A stretch of DNA of 64,000 nt from JALJPB01 sp963933115 (GCA_963933115.1 CAWVSL010000011.1:1-64000); one strand, 5' to 3'; shown: positions 1 to 8,391, numbered from the stretch's first letter. The notes: generated by a model from the letters alone, not told the origin. Translations and numbers: made by a program.

Positions 1-77
1 TGGTGCTCGCTGCGGGACTCGAACCTGCGACACCTTGCATGTCATGCAAGTACTCTAACCAACTGAGCTAAGCGAGC
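1..77 (-). tRNA. tRNA-Val (GAC)
   Basis: Read on the minus strand this is a complete 77-base cloverleaf. The 7-bp acceptor stem is GCTCGCT/AGCGAGC, the D-arm contains TAGCTCAGTTGG, and the anticodon stem CTTGC/GCAAG closes a 7-base loop ATGACAT with anticodon GAC. The T-loop is GGTTCGAGTCC, and CCA is encoded at bases 3-1. GAC reads valine GUC/GUU codons. The 3' end lies on base 1 of the window, so any further tRNA genes of the same operon would be outside it. Confidence 0.95.
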
Positions 78-247
78 TTTTAAAGCTATGTATTTAATAA
101 ATCGATGAATGCTTTAGAAAATAATACTTCCTTGCATCAACGAGGCGTTATATTAGCTATCTGTCTGAGTAGATGCAAGTAGTTTTCACCCTTGAAAAGG
201 TATATTTAATCGTTTGCTTGTTAATTAGCCAATATGTGTTGTTTCTT

Positions 248-1633
248 TTAAATTTCAACCGTTTTAGCTAGGCTGTTTTCGATGCGGCTTTGAACAACCG
301 TTAAACGCCAAGCCAATAAAATAGCTGCTGCGGTTAATCCGGTAATAAAACCTATCCAAAATCCATAGGGACCAATCCGAGGAATAATCCAATCAGTAAC
401 CCCAAGGACTAACCCTACGGTTAATCCAATTAACCAATATGAGACAAAAGTAATCACTAAAATTGACGTTGTATCTTTATAACCCCGTAATGCACCAGCA
501 CAGATAACTTGCACGGTATCAGAGAATTGATACAAGGCCGCCAAAAACATTAAACTGGCTGCTAGGTTAATTACCTCGATTTCTGTGGTATATATACTGG
601 CTATTTGAAAGCGATAAACCAGCGTTATAAAGGCAGTAACTACCGCTAATAGCAGGCCTAATATTATTGAGTAATAACAGTAGTTTTTTGCTTGTTGAAA
701 ATTTTTATCGCCAACGGCAAAGCCGACCTTTATAGTAACTGCCATGGCAATACTAAGCGGCACCATAAAAATTAAGCCGGTAAAGTTGAGGGCTATTTGA
801 TGGCTAGCGACAATGTTGGCGCCAAAGGGCACTAATAAAATAGCCACTACCGCAAACAAACTCACTTCAAATAATAATGACAGCGCAATAGGTACACCCA
901 AAGATAAAATATTCTTAATTTTAGCGAAGTTTGGCCAATAAAATTGAGAAAACAAGTCAGCTTGCTTTAAATAGTCTGATTTGTAGCAATACACGGCCAT
1001 GGAGATAAACATTGCCCAATAGACTAGGGCGGTGGCAATACCACAACCTGCACCACCTAGTGCAGGAATACCAAACCCGCCATAGATAAAGATATAATTG
1101 GCAGGTATGTTAACCAGTAAGCCGATTATGCTAATAAACATAGTGGGTTTGGTATGTGATAAGCCTTCCGAATAGTTTCTTAGCACGAGATATAAACAAT
1201 ACCCAGGCGCGCCCCAAACAATGTAACCTAAATAATCAAAGATTAGGCGTTTCAAATTTACATCAATATCAATAGCCATTGAGGTAAATAACAGCGGGGC
1301 TAATAAATAATAAAGGGCTATTAAACTAAGTCCTAACGTTAAAGCAATCCAAGCGGTTTGATAAGTTTCATTACTAATATCAATGAATTTTTTAGCACCA
1401 GCTAGTTGGGATACAATGGCTGAAAGCGCCATTATTAACCCATAAATAGTTAGGATTAAGGGTAACCAAATACTATTGGCTACGGCAACTGCCGCCATAT
1501 CCGTTGAGCTTACTCTTCCTGCCATTACCGTGTCTGCAAACCCCATCAAGTTTTGGATCAGTTGGGCGACTAAAATAGGATAAGCAAGTTTCATTATGCT
1601 TTTGGTGTGTCGATTGAATTTAGTTAACGTCAT
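248..1633 (-). CDS. MATE-family multidrug/Na+ antiporter (NorM-like)
   Basis: 461-residue integral membrane protein of the MATE (multidrug and toxic compound extrusion) family, which exports cationic compounds in exchange for Na+ or H+. The protein shows about 12 hydrophobic segments in two homologous halves. The first helix carries the family signature PILVAQLIQNLMGFADTVMAG (residues about 19-39), and the loop near 150 has the RNYSEGLSHTKPTM motif seen in NorM-type pumps. The length matches NorM (about 450-460). The ATG lies at 1631-1633 and no strong Shine-Dalgarno sequence is visible. The gene stands alone between tRNA-Val and a small cysteine-rich gene. Substrate cannot be predicted from sequence. 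Confidence 0.9.
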   Translation of the reverse strand: MTLTKFNRHTKSIMKLAYPILVAQLIQNLMGFADTVMAGRVSSTDMAAVAVANSIWLPLILTIYGLIMALSAIVSQLAGAKKFIDISNETYQTAWIALTLGLSLIALYYLLAPLLFTSMAIDIDVNLKRLIFDYLGYIVWGAPGYCLYLVLRNYSEGLSHTKPTMFISIIGLLVNIPANYIFIYGGFGIPALGGAGCGIATALVYWAMFISMAVYCYKSDYLKQADLFSQFYWPNFAKIKNILSLGVPIALSLLFEVSLFAVVAILLVPFGANIVASHQIALNFTGLIFMVPLSIAMAVTIKVGFAVGDKNFQQAKNYCYYSIILGLLLAVVTAFITLVYRFQIASIYTTEIEVINLAASLMFLAALYQFSDTVQVICAGALRGYKDTTSILVITFVSYWLIGLTVGLVLGVTDWIIPRIGPYGFWIGFITGLTAAAILLAWRLTVVQSRIENSLAKTVEI

Positions 1634-1801
1634 TAATGAATCTATAGTGGAGTATAAGTATATTGGGCAGTTAAAAAAACATACCTAAAAGGATAATTGA
1701 TTATATGGGTAAGATGATAACGGTTTAATTGTGGAGTACAACAATAAGCTGAAGTTTTTAATGTAAACTCATCCTACAACCGTTATTTATTTTAATGGTT
1801 T

Positions 1802-2008
1802 TTAAAAAATTTGTTCGTCATCACTATCAATGGCTAGTTGAATCTTTTGTTGATACTCATCGATATGCATATTTAAGTGAATATCTTTGCAACAAGAGGG
1901 ACATTCTTCGTAATAATCTTGATCTCCTGATGTGGAATCTAATGTAACATGACAATGATGTCCGCAATGCGGGCAGTGTATACGTTTGATAGTTAGATCT
2001 TGGAGCAT
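1802..2008 (-). CDS. CPXCG motif-containing cysteine-rich protein
   Basis: 68-residue acidic protein with two zinc-knuckle-like cysteine pairs: CPHCG at residues 12-16 and CPSC at 37-40. This is the layout of the small CPXCG family found in many gammaproteobacteria. The start is well supported, because an AGGAGG Shine-Dalgarno sequence (complement of 2013-2018) lies 5-7 bases ahead of the ATG at 2008. Zinc binding is expected from the paired CxxC motifs. The cellular role is unknown, and family membership rests on the motif pattern and size only. Confidence 0.8.
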   Translation of the reverse strand: MLQDLTIKRIHCPHCGHHCHVTLDSTSGDQDYYEECPSCCKDIHLNMHIDEYQQKIQLAIDSDDEQIF

Positions 2009-2235
2009 AATGCCTCCTAGAGGATTTAAGTATGAGTTTAACTATTAATTTCGCGCTTTGTTTAATTATGGCTTATTTTAGCTAGAGTGCTAATGAACGT
2101 ATTTATTATTTTTTATTTACAGAGTAGGGCATTGTTTTAGTTAATAATTATATGTTTTTATAATGACTAATCATCACCCAGTTCTTGAATGTTTTTCAAC
2201 TTTTCTTTCTGGTAATGAGAGCCGGGTAACTGATT

Positions 2236-2925
2236 TTATATATTGATTAAGGTTCGCCACATTGACTTTAACGCTATTCGATTGGCTAGCCACTTGGGGA
2301 TATGGCCATTAGGGTCGGCAATAATCCTATGTTCGATTTCTATTATGCCTTTACGCCTATTTTTGATTAACCAATGTGCTGAGAGGATATTTATCTGTAT
2401 TGCCTTTTTAGATTGATATTGACGATAATTTTTACTTTCGTCTTTAATGGTGACCTCTGCCGATAAATCCTTATTCTGCCAATAATGTGATCGAATGATC
2501 ATTTCCCTCTTTTTTACTAGCCAAACTTTATCAAAATGAGTGAGTGATATATTTTCTGTCTCAGATATCGTTTTAATAATTTCGCTGTTACTTGAATTAT
2601 GTAGCCACTGTGGAATGTTTTTCGTCTGTTGAAGAAACAATAATGTGCCGGAGAGGCTGGACTCTATAACTGCTTTAGCACGAATTTCAATTAAGTCAGA
2701 GTGGGGGATGTTTCTGAATTCAATACTTAAGGTATTACTTGCCCGCCATAACTGCCAATTTTGAGGCTGTTGGTCGGCAACGTCGGCTTTGTTTTTAACA
2801 TTAGCAATAATTAAGGTGCTAGCGGTTACAGAAAATGCTACTGAGGATCCTAATAAATATAAACAAAATAATTTGTAACAATGGTTGAGTATTAAATATA
2901 AATGGTAAAAGAGCTTAAGCATCAT
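2236..2925 (-). CDS. START-domain-containing protein (putative secreted lipid-binding)
   Basis: 229 residues with an N-terminal hydrophobic stretch (about residues 15-38) that acts as a signal peptide or anchor. The remainder is a single START-type fold. Diagnostic features are the opening NWQLWRASNTLSIEFRNIPHSD (about 56-77), the central IPQWLHN segment, the WLVKKREMIIRSHYW strand and the C-terminal ADPNGHIPKWLANR helix (about 208-221). START proteins hold a hydrophobic ligand such as a lipid in a deep cavity. The ligand is unknown for the bacterial periplasmic members. The gene is divergent from thrS, whose leader it faces. Two adjacent ATG codons (2925 and 2922) could both start it. Confidence 0.75.
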   Translation of the reverse strand: MMLKLFYHLYLILNHCYKLFCLYLLGSSVAFSVTASTLIIANVKNKADVADQQPQNWQLWRASNTLSIEFRNIPHSDLIEIRAKAVIESSLSGTLLFLQQTKNIPQWLHNSSNSEIIKTISETENISLTHFDKVWLVKKREMIIRSHYWQNKDLSAEVTIKDESKNYRQYQSKKAIQINILSAHWLIKNRRKGIIEIEHRIIADPNGHIPKWLANRIALKSMWRTLINI

Positions 2926-3030
2926 GCCTCTTGTATTGCAAAAAATGTTATTTTCCCCTATATTGCCGTGCTTATGTAATGGTTCTAATCAATTTTAGAC
3001 TAGAACCTAGAAAAAAAACAATAATTTCAA

Positions 3031-3051
3031 GTGACACTGCGTGTGTGCCAC
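3031..3051 (+). promoter_or_regulatory. Candidate thrS leader operator hairpin
   Basis: A small hairpin sits 21-41 bases ahead of the thrS ATG: GTG-ACAC / GTGT-(GC)-CAC, with the loop TGCGT containing CGT. In E. coli, ThrRS represses its own mRNA by binding a leader stem-loop at about this distance whose loop mimics the tRNA-Thr anticodon CGU. Position and loop triplet agree. The stem is short and has a 2-base bulge, so this is a suggestion rather than a firm call. A second hairpin (GGTTCTA 2981-2987 with TAGAACC 3001-3007) lies further upstream. Confidence 0.35.
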
Positions 3052-3071
3052 CACTGATCAAAGGATATTTC

Positions 3072-4982
3072 ATGCCAGTAATAACTCTCCCCGACGGCTC
3101 TCAACGCTCTTTCGATAATGCAGTATCTGTAATGGATGTTGCGCTTGATATTGGTCCGGGTTTAGCGAAAGCGACCATAGCAGGGCGCATTGATGGTAAC
3201 TTAGTCGATGCTTGTCAATTAATTGAAACCGATGTCAAATTACAACTTATTACTAGTAAAGATGATGAAGGTTTAGAAATCATTCGTCACTCTTGTGCTC
3301 ATTTATTAGGTCATGCTATTAAGCAGCTATGGCCTGACACTAAAATGGCGATTGGACCTACGATTGATAATGGTTTTTATTATGATGTAGACCTTGAGCA
3401 TACCATTACCGAAGACGACCTAACTAAACTTGAAAAGCGGATGACAGAATTAGCGCGTAGTAATTATCAAGTCGTTAAAAAAGTAGGTTCATGGCAGGAA
3501 GCTCGCGATACCTTTGAAGGGCGTGGTGAGACTTATAAACTTGAAATTTTAGATGAAAATATTAGCCAAGACGATAGTCCTGCGTTGTATCATCACGAAG
3601 AATATATTGATATGTGCCGTGGCCCGCATGTTCCTAGTATGCGCCATTGTCATTACTTTAAGTTAATGAAACTGGCTGGTGCTTATTGGCGTGGTAATTC
3701 AGACAATAAAATGTTGCAGCGCGTTTATGGCACAGCATGGGCCGATAAAAAGCAATTAAAAGCTTATATTCAACGTCTTGCAGAAGCTGAAAAGCGTGAC
3801 CATCGTAAGATTGGTAAAACCCTTGATTTATTTCATTGGCAAGAAGAAGCCCCTGGCATGGTGTTTTGGCACAACGATGGCTGGACAATTTATACTGAGT
3901 TAGAAAAGTTTGTTCGTGAAAAGCTTCGTGAATATGATTATGACGAAGTTAAAGCTCCGATGATGATGGACAGAAGTTTGTGGGAAAAATCGGGGCATTG
4001 GGATAAATATGCCGATGGCATGTTTACAACAACGTCTGAAAAACGTGAATATGCAATTAAACCCATGAATTGCCCAGGTCATGTACAAATTTTTAACCAA
4101 GGGTTGAAATCATACCGAGATTTACCCCTTCGTATTGCTGAGTTTGGTTGTTGTCACCGTAATGAGCCTTCAGGGTCGTTACATGGCTTGATGCGAGTAC
4201 GTGCTTTTACTCAAGATGATGCGCATATTTTCTGTATGGAGTCGCAAGTACAAGCAGAAGTGACTAAATGTATTGAAATGGTCTATGACGTTTATGGCTC
4301 TTTTGGATTTAAAGATATTGTTGTTAAATTGTCGACACGTCCTGAAAACCGTATTGGTAGCGACGAGATTTGGGACAAAGCCGAAGCAGGATTAGCGCAA
4401 GCATTAACCGACAGTAATATTGATTTTGAATATTTACCGGGTGAAGGGGCATTTTACGGCCCTAAAATTGAGTTTACCCTAATGGACTGTTTAGGACGTG
4501 CTTGGCAATGTGGTACCGTTCAACTTGATTTTGCTCTGCCAGAACGTTTGGGAGCAACTTATGTTGGTGAAGACAATGAACGTTATATTCCGGTAATGAT
4601 TCATCGTGCCATTTTAGGATCATTAGAGCGATTTATTGGTATTTTGATTGAAGAGTATACCGGCAAATTTCCAACGTGGTTATCGCCAACTCAAGTCATA
4701 ATTATGAATATTACCGATAAACAAGGCGAATATTGTCAAAAAGTAGTAAAAAAACTGAAAGAAAGTGGATTTAGAGCAAAACTAGACTTGAGAAATGAGA
4801 AAATAGGCTTTAAAATCCGCGAGCATACTTTGAAGCGTGTTCCGTATTTATTAGTTGTTGGTGATCAAGAGATGACCAGTGGTGAAATTGCCGTTCGAAC
4901 TCGAAGTGGTGAAGATTTAGGAAAGATGTCTGTAGACGACTTCATTCAAAAAATAAGTGAAGAAGTAAAAACACGGGCATAA
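3072..4982 (+). CDS. thrS: Threonine--tRNA ligase
   Basis: 636-residue class II synthetase (E. coli 642) that charges tRNA-Thr and edits mis-made Ser-tRNA-Thr. The order is an N-terminal TGS domain (MPVITLPDGS...), the editing domain with HSCAHLLGHA (a zinc/editing motif), the catalytic core with MNCPGHVQIF and HGLMRVRAFTQDDAHIF (class II motif 2), and a C-terminal anticodon-binding domain from about residue 535. An in-frame ATG lies further upstream (2931), but the ATG at 3072 was chosen. It has AAAGGA 7 bases ahead and gives the exact family N-terminus. It heads the conserved thrS-infC-rpmI-rplT cluster. A leader hairpin that may bind ThrRS precedes it. Confidence 0.97.
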   Translation: MPVITLPDGSQRSFDNAVSVMDVALDIGPGLAKATIAGRIDGNLVDACQLIETDVKLQLITSKDDEGLEIIRHSCAHLLGHAIKQLWPDTKMAIGPTIDNGFYYDVDLEHTITEDDLTKLEKRMTELARSNYQVVKKVGSWQEARDTFEGRGETYKLEILDENISQDDSPALYHHEEYIDMCRGPHVPSMRHCHYFKLMKLAGAYWRGNSDNKMLQRVYGTAWADKKQLKAYIQRLAEAEKRDHRKIGKTLDLFHWQEEAPGMVFWHNDGWTIYTELEKFVREKLREYDYDEVKAPMMMDRSLWEKSGHWDKYADGMFTTTSEKREYAIKPMNCPGHVQIFNQGLKSYRDLPLRIAEFGCCHRNEPSGSLHGLMRVRAFTQDDAHIFCMESQVQAEVTKCIEMVYDVYGSFGFKDIVVKLSTRPENRIGSDEIWDKAEAGLAQALTDSNIDFEYLPGEGAFYGPKIEFTLMDCLGRAWQCGTVQLDFALPERLGATYVGEDNERYIPVMIHRAILGSLERFIGILIEEYTGKFPTWLSPTQVIIMNITDKQGEYCQKVVKKLKESGFRAKLDLRNEKIGFKIREHTLKRVPYLLVVGDQEMTSGEIAVRTRSGEDLGKMSVDDFIQKISEEVKTRA

Positions 4983-5087
4983 ATCGATTTAATTACAAAT
5001 AGTAGTTAAATTGCACAACAAAATTTATTATAATCGAAACTATTAAAAACAAATGTATAGTTTCGTACTAAAGTTCTTTGGAGGAAC

Positions 5088-5645
5088 ATGGCTATTAAAG
5101 GTGGACAACGAGGCGGGCGTAAAGAGCCAGCACATCGTTTGAATGAGTTAATTACAGATATCCCAGGTGATGAAGTTCGTTTAATTAAATTTGACGGTGA
5201 ACCCGGTGGAATCGTTACATTAGATGAAGCGATGGATCAAGCAGATACTGCTGGTGTAGATCTTGTTGAAATGAGCCCAACTGCCAAACCGCCAGTTTGT
5301 CGTGTAATGGACTATGGTAAGTTCATTTACGAAAAAGCTAAAGAACAAAAAGAACAGCGAAAAAATCAGAAACAAATACAGGTCAAGGAAATTAAATTCC
5401 GTCCTGGTACAGATGAAGGCGATTATCAGGTCAAACTACGCAACCTGAAGCGCTTTTTAGAAGGTGGCGACAAGGTCAAGGTTACATTACGTTTCCGTGG
5501 CCGTGAAATGGCTCACCAAGAACTCGGTTTAAAACTTCTAACACGTGTTAAAAACGATTTAGAAGAATTAACCGTACTTGAATTCTTTCCGCGTCGCGCG
5601 GAAGGTCGTCAAATGGTGATGGTCCTAGCCCCTAAAAATAGATAA
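5088..5645 (+). CDS. infC: Translation initiation factor IF-3
   Basis: IF-3 binds the 30S subunit and checks initiator tRNA and start codon. The N-domain (to about residue 80) has the motif PPVCRVMDYGKFIYEKAKEQ. It is followed by a lysine-rich linker and a C-domain starting near KEIKFRPGTDEGDYQVKLRNLKRFLEGG. The length is 185 residues from the ATG at 5088. That ATG is only 3 bases from GGAGG (5080-5084). The ATT at 5094 is 9 bases away and begins ATT-AAA-GGT-GGA, the same opening as E. coli infC, which starts at AUU. I think AUU at 5094 is the true start (183 residues), which would keep the IF-3 feedback loop on its own non-AUG start. The coordinates given include both options. Confidence 0.95.
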   Translation: MAIKGGQRGGRKEPAHRLNELITDIPGDEVRLIKFDGEPGGIVTLDEAMDQADTAGVDLVEMSPTAKPPVCRVMDYGKFIYEKAKEQKEQRKNQKQIQVKEIKFRPGTDEGDYQVKLRNLKRFLEGGDKVKVTLRFRGREMAHQELGLKLLTRVKNDLEELTVLEFFPRRAEGRQMVMVLAPKNR

Positions 5646-5662
5646 TCTTTGGTTTGACAAGT

Positions 5663-5686
5663 AATTAACCTTTTAAAGGGTTAATT
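5663..5686 (+). promoter_or_regulatory. Hairpin in the infC-rpmI gap, possible L20 control region
   Basis: AATTAACC (5663-5670) pairs perfectly with GGTTAATT (5679-5686) across an 8-base loop. No U-run follows it, so it is not an intrinsic terminator. In E. coli, the ribosomal protein L20 represses rpmI-rplT by binding structures in this same infC/rpmI interval. A similar role is plausible from position only; I cannot identify the L20 binding site itself. Confidence 0.3.
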
Positions 5687-5812
5687 CACCAATTTTATCT
5701 TTACGCGGTAGCAAGGCTTGCAAGTAAAATTATTCCTTTTAACACTTTTGTGAAAAAAGATGATTTTCGCCTCGGCTACTTAAATTTGGCATAACAATGC
5801 GGAGTTATTAAC

Positions 5813-6007
5813 ATGCCTAAAATGAAAACCAATAAAGGTGCTGCAAAGCGCTTTAAAAAAACAGCTTCTGGCTACAAGTTCAAACAAGCTGGCTTACGTC
5901 ATATTTTGACTAAACGCCGTACTAAAGTTAAGCGTCATTTACGTGCTAAATGTATGATCGCTGCTGCTGACATTAAGTCAGTTAAAAAACTTTTACGTCA
6001 CGGTTAA
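5813..6007 (+). CDS. rpmI: 50S ribosomal protein L35
   Basis: 64-residue, very basic protein of the large ribosomal subunit. The family signature MPKMKTNKGAAKRFKKTASG is at the N-terminus and LRHILTKRRTK...RHLR in the middle; normal length is 64-65. A GGAG Shine-Dalgarno sequence lies 8 bases upstream of the ATG. It sits 15 bases ahead of rplT and is certainly co-transcribed with it. In E. coli both are repressed by L20. Confidence 0.96.
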   Translation: MPKMKTNKGAAKRFKKTASGYKFKQAGLRHILTKRRTKVKRHLRAKCMIAAADIKSVKKLLRHG

Positions 6008-6022
6008 TAGGAGAAATAGAAA

Positions 6023-6382
6023 ATGGCAAGAGTAAAACGTGGTGTACAAGCTCGTGCACGTCATAAAAAAGTTCTAAAGCAAGCTAAAGGTTATTACGGT
6101 GCTCGTAGTCGCGTTTATCGTGTTGCTTTTCAAGCTGTAACTAAAGCTGGCCAATACGCTTACCGTGACCGTCGTCAACGTAAACGTCAATTCCGTCAAC
6201 TTTGGATTGCTCGTATTAACGCGGCAGCTCGTCAAAATGGTTTATCTTATAGTCGTTTCATTAACGGTCTGAAAAAGGCTTCTATTGAAATAGATCGTAA
6301 GATCCTAGCTGACATCGCAGTATATGACAAAACAGCCTTCACATTTTTAGTTGAAAAAGCGCAAGCTTCTTTAGCTGCATAA
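6023..6382 (+). CDS. rplT: 50S ribosomal protein L20
   Basis: 119-residue basic protein of the large subunit (E. coli 118) that is needed for early 50S assembly and is the translational repressor of its operon in enterobacteria. The signature MARVKRGVQARARHKKVLKQ opens the protein, followed by AKGYYGARSRVYRVA and YRDRRQRKRQFRQLWI. AGGAG lies 8 bases ahead of the ATG. A strong intrinsic terminator follows 18 bases after the stop, so this ends the thrS-infC-rpmI-rplT group. The pheST genes that follow in E. coli are absent here. Confidence 0.96.
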   Translation: MARVKRGVQARARHKKVLKQAKGYYGARSRVYRVAFQAVTKAGQYAYRDRRQRKRQFRQLWIARINAAARQNGLSYSRFINGLKKASIEIDRKILADIAVYDKTAFTFLVEKAQASLAA

Positions 6383-6400
6383 ATTTGAAGTTAAGCTTTT

Positions 6401-6430
6401 AAAAAAGGACGCAATTTGCGTCCTTTTTTT
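6401..6430 (+). terminator. Rho-independent terminator after rplT
   Basis: The stem AAAAAAGGACGC (6401-6412) pairs with GCGTCCTTTTTT (6419-6430) around the loop AATTT plus one base. The last part of the stem is itself the U-run. Confidence 0.9.
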
Positions 6431-6511
6431 ATTATTATAACAAATGTTATATTTGAATCTTTGAGTTTATATTTGTTACAATTAATTTAATTCAAACCTA
6501 AGGTCTATCCG

Positions 6512-7615
6512 ATGAATTTAGCTGATAAAGTTTTAGCAGTAAATAATGATTTACCGATCCGAAGTGACGCGGCTGTACATAATGGCAAAGTTCGCTCTGT
6601 TTATTGGTTAACCCAAAGTGATAGTGCGCGTTTAATCAAAGACAAAGGCTATGATGTGCCTAGTGATACACCACTAGCTATTATGGTTATCAGCGACCGT
6701 ATCTCAGCCTTTGATTGTATTTGGCACGGTGAAGGCGGTATGAGGGGTGTTCCTGGTAAAGGCGCAGCACTTAATGCCATTTCAAATCATTGGTTTAAAT
6801 TGTTTAAAGACCAAGGGTTAGCGGACAGCCATATACTTGATATTCCACACCCCTTTGTTTGGATTGTACAAAAAGCCAAACCCGTGATGATTGAAGCCAT
6901 TTGTCGTCAATACATTACCGGCTCAATGTGGCGTGCTTACGAGAAAGGTGAACGTGAATTTTGTGGGATTGAGATCAGTGAGGGTTTAACGAAAGACTCT
7001 AAATTAGCCAATTTATTACAAACACCGTCAACAAAAGGTGTTTTAGAAGGTATCCCTGGGGTACCTGCGGTTGATGATGTCAATATTACCCGTAAAAATA
7101 TTGAAGAAAATTTTGAAGCCTTTAACTTTAAATCATCTGATGACATAACGCTTTACGAGAAGCTGTTAACAGAAGGTTTTAACGTTATCTCTAATGAATT
7201 GGCTAAAATTGACCAAGTGTTTGTCGATACAAAGTTTGAATTTGGTTATGTTAAAGATAAAGCGGGTAATGACAAACTTATTTATATGGATGAGGTGGGT
7301 ACGCCTGACTCTTCTCGTATTTGGGATGGCCAACAATACCAAAAGGGTAAAGTGGTTGAAAACTCAAAAGAGGGGTTTCGACAGTTATTATTAAATCATT
7401 TCCCTGATGCTGATATTTTACTAAATAAGTCACGTATGCAAGAGCGTGAAGCTTTAGCCAGAGATAATGAACTTCCTGAGTCGGTATTGATGAACGTCTC
7501 TAAAACCTACATTGATATTGCAGAGAAGATCACTGGTGAAAAAATCGTCTTAAGTGACAACCCAAAAGCTCAGATTATTGAGATACTTCGTGAGCAATAT
7601 CAGTTAATTGATTAA
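6512..7615 (+). CDS. purC: Phosphoribosylaminoimidazolesuccinocarboxamide synthase (SAICAR synthase)
   Basis: 367-residue enzyme of de novo purine synthesis that joins CAIR and aspartate using ATP to give SAICAR. It is the long form (about 360 residues) rather than the 237-residue E. coli type. Visible family motifs are the N-terminal GKVRSVYWL nucleotide-contact loop, MVISDRISAFDC (about 55-66), ICRQYITGSMWRAYEKG (about 130-146), and the C-terminal signature YMDEVGTPDSSRIWD (about 257-271). It is flanked by terminators on both sides (6401-6430 and 7661-7690), so it is a single-gene unit. No PurR box is obvious in the upstream gap. Confidence 0.95.
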   Translation: MNLADKVLAVNNDLPIRSDAAVHNGKVRSVYWLTQSDSARLIKDKGYDVPSDTPLAIMVISDRISAFDCIWHGEGGMRGVPGKGAALNAISNHWFKLFKDQGLADSHILDIPHPFVWIVQKAKPVMIEAICRQYITGSMWRAYEKGEREFCGIEISEGLTKDSKLANLLQTPSTKGVLEGIPGVPAVDDVNITRKNIEENFEAFNFKSSDDITLYEKLLTEGFNVISNELAKIDQVFVDTKFEFGYVKDKAGNDKLIYMDEVGTPDSSRIWDGQQYQKGKVVENSKEGFRQLLLNHFPDADILLNKSRMQEREALARDNELPESVLMNVSKTYIDIAEKITGEKIVLSDNPKAQIIEILREQYQLID

Positions 7616-7660
7616 ATTAACTGATATTGATAATAAATAATCAATAATAAACAGCGTGTC

Positions 7661-7690
7661 AAATAAGCGTGTCTTACACGCTTATTTATT
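7661..7690 (+). terminator. Terminator after purC
   Basis: A perfect 12-bp stem AAATAAGCGTGT (7661-7672)/ACACGCTTATTT (7676-7687) with a 3-base loop. The 3' arm is T-rich and followed by ATTGG, so the U-run is weak. On the minus strand the A-rich 5' arm supplies a similar tail. Confidence 0.65.
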
Positions 7691-7754
7691 GGTTATTCAG
7701 TTGGGCTTAATTTAATCCAACTGATTGTTATAATGCGTTAAAATGGAGAGTTAC

Positions 7755-8105
7755 ATGGCTGAAGAAACAATATTTTCTAAAATTATTCGACAAGAAATCC
7801 CCACGCCTTTGTTGTATCAAGACGCGTTAGTGACCGCTTTTCGAGATATAGCCCCTCAAGTTAATAGCCATATTTTAATTATACCTAATAAACTGATTTC
7901 AACCGTTAATGATGTCACTGAAGACGATGAACTGACTCTTGGCAGAATGATAACGGTAGCAAAAAAATTAGCTAAAGAAGAAGGTATTGATGAAAAGGGT
8001 TATCGTTTAATTATCAACTGTAATGATCATGGTGGTCAGGAAGTTTATCATATTCATATGCATTTACTCGGTGGTCAGTTCTTAGGACCTATGCTGTCTA
8101 AATAA
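7755..8105 (+). CDS. hinT: HIT-family purine nucleoside phosphoramidase (HinT-like)
   Basis: 116-residue histidine-triad hydrolase (E. coli HinT 119) that removes AMP or GMP from aminoacyl- or lysyl-nucleotide phosphoramidates. The opening TIFSKIIRQEIPTPLLYQD is typical. The catalytic triad HIHMHLLGG (HxHxHxx) is at about residues 101-109. The ATG at 7755 was preferred over an in-frame ATG at 7743 because GGAG (7745-7748) then sits at correct spacing and the protein matches family N-termini. It is monocistronic. Confidence 0.93.
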   Translation: MAEETIFSKIIRQEIPTPLLYQDALVTAFRDIAPQVNSHILIIPNKLISTVNDVTEDDELTLGRMITVAKKLAKEEGIDEKGYRLIINCNDHGGQEVYHIHMHLLGGQFLGPMLSK

Positions 8106-8214
8106 CAGTTTTCGAAATAATTTCAGTCCAAATAACACTTAGCTACAATAGACATATTCACTTTAATTTGTTATATCTCTGTACTTTTTATGACAAATTG
8201 ATAGAATCTTCGAT

Positions 8215-8320
8215 GAACCAAGGGGTGTAAATTTTTATTATCTTTTATTAATGAAAATTTACTGAGACGCATTGCGAACTCTTTGAACCTGAACCGGATA
8301 ATACCGGCGTAGGGATGGTG
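8215..8320 (+). promoter_or_regulatory. TPP riboswitch (THI box)
   Basis: The conserved thi-box core is plain. AGGGGTG (8221-8227) is followed by CTGAGA (8262-8267) and TTTGAACCTGAACCGGATAATACCGGCGTAGGGA (8283-8314). The helix between the first two elements is GTAAATTTT/AAAATTTAC, and CCGG/CCGG form the right-hand arm. P1 is probably ACCA (8217-8220) with TGGT (8315-8318). It lies 70 bases ahead of a TonB-dependent receptor. Downstream, ATCCCTA (8352-8358) is exactly complementary to TAGGGAT (8310-8316) of the aptamer, so it could form the competing structure. TPP binding is expected to switch off the thiamine-uptake operon. Confidence 0.95.
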
Positions 8321-8391
8321 AACATATTATTATATTACCTCCGTGTGCCGGATCCCTAATAAAAATTCCTTACTGGAATATAGAGATCTAA

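Noticed and set aside
2931..3071. 47-residue N-terminal extension of ThrRS
   Set aside because: No ribosome site at 2931, sequence not protein-like for the family, and the ATG at 3072 has AAAGGA and the canonical N-terminus.
6937..7146. Other open frames opposite or within purC, zwf, gapA, edd, recB and similar genes
   Set aside because: Shadow frames of clearly real genes without family resemblance or ribosome sites.
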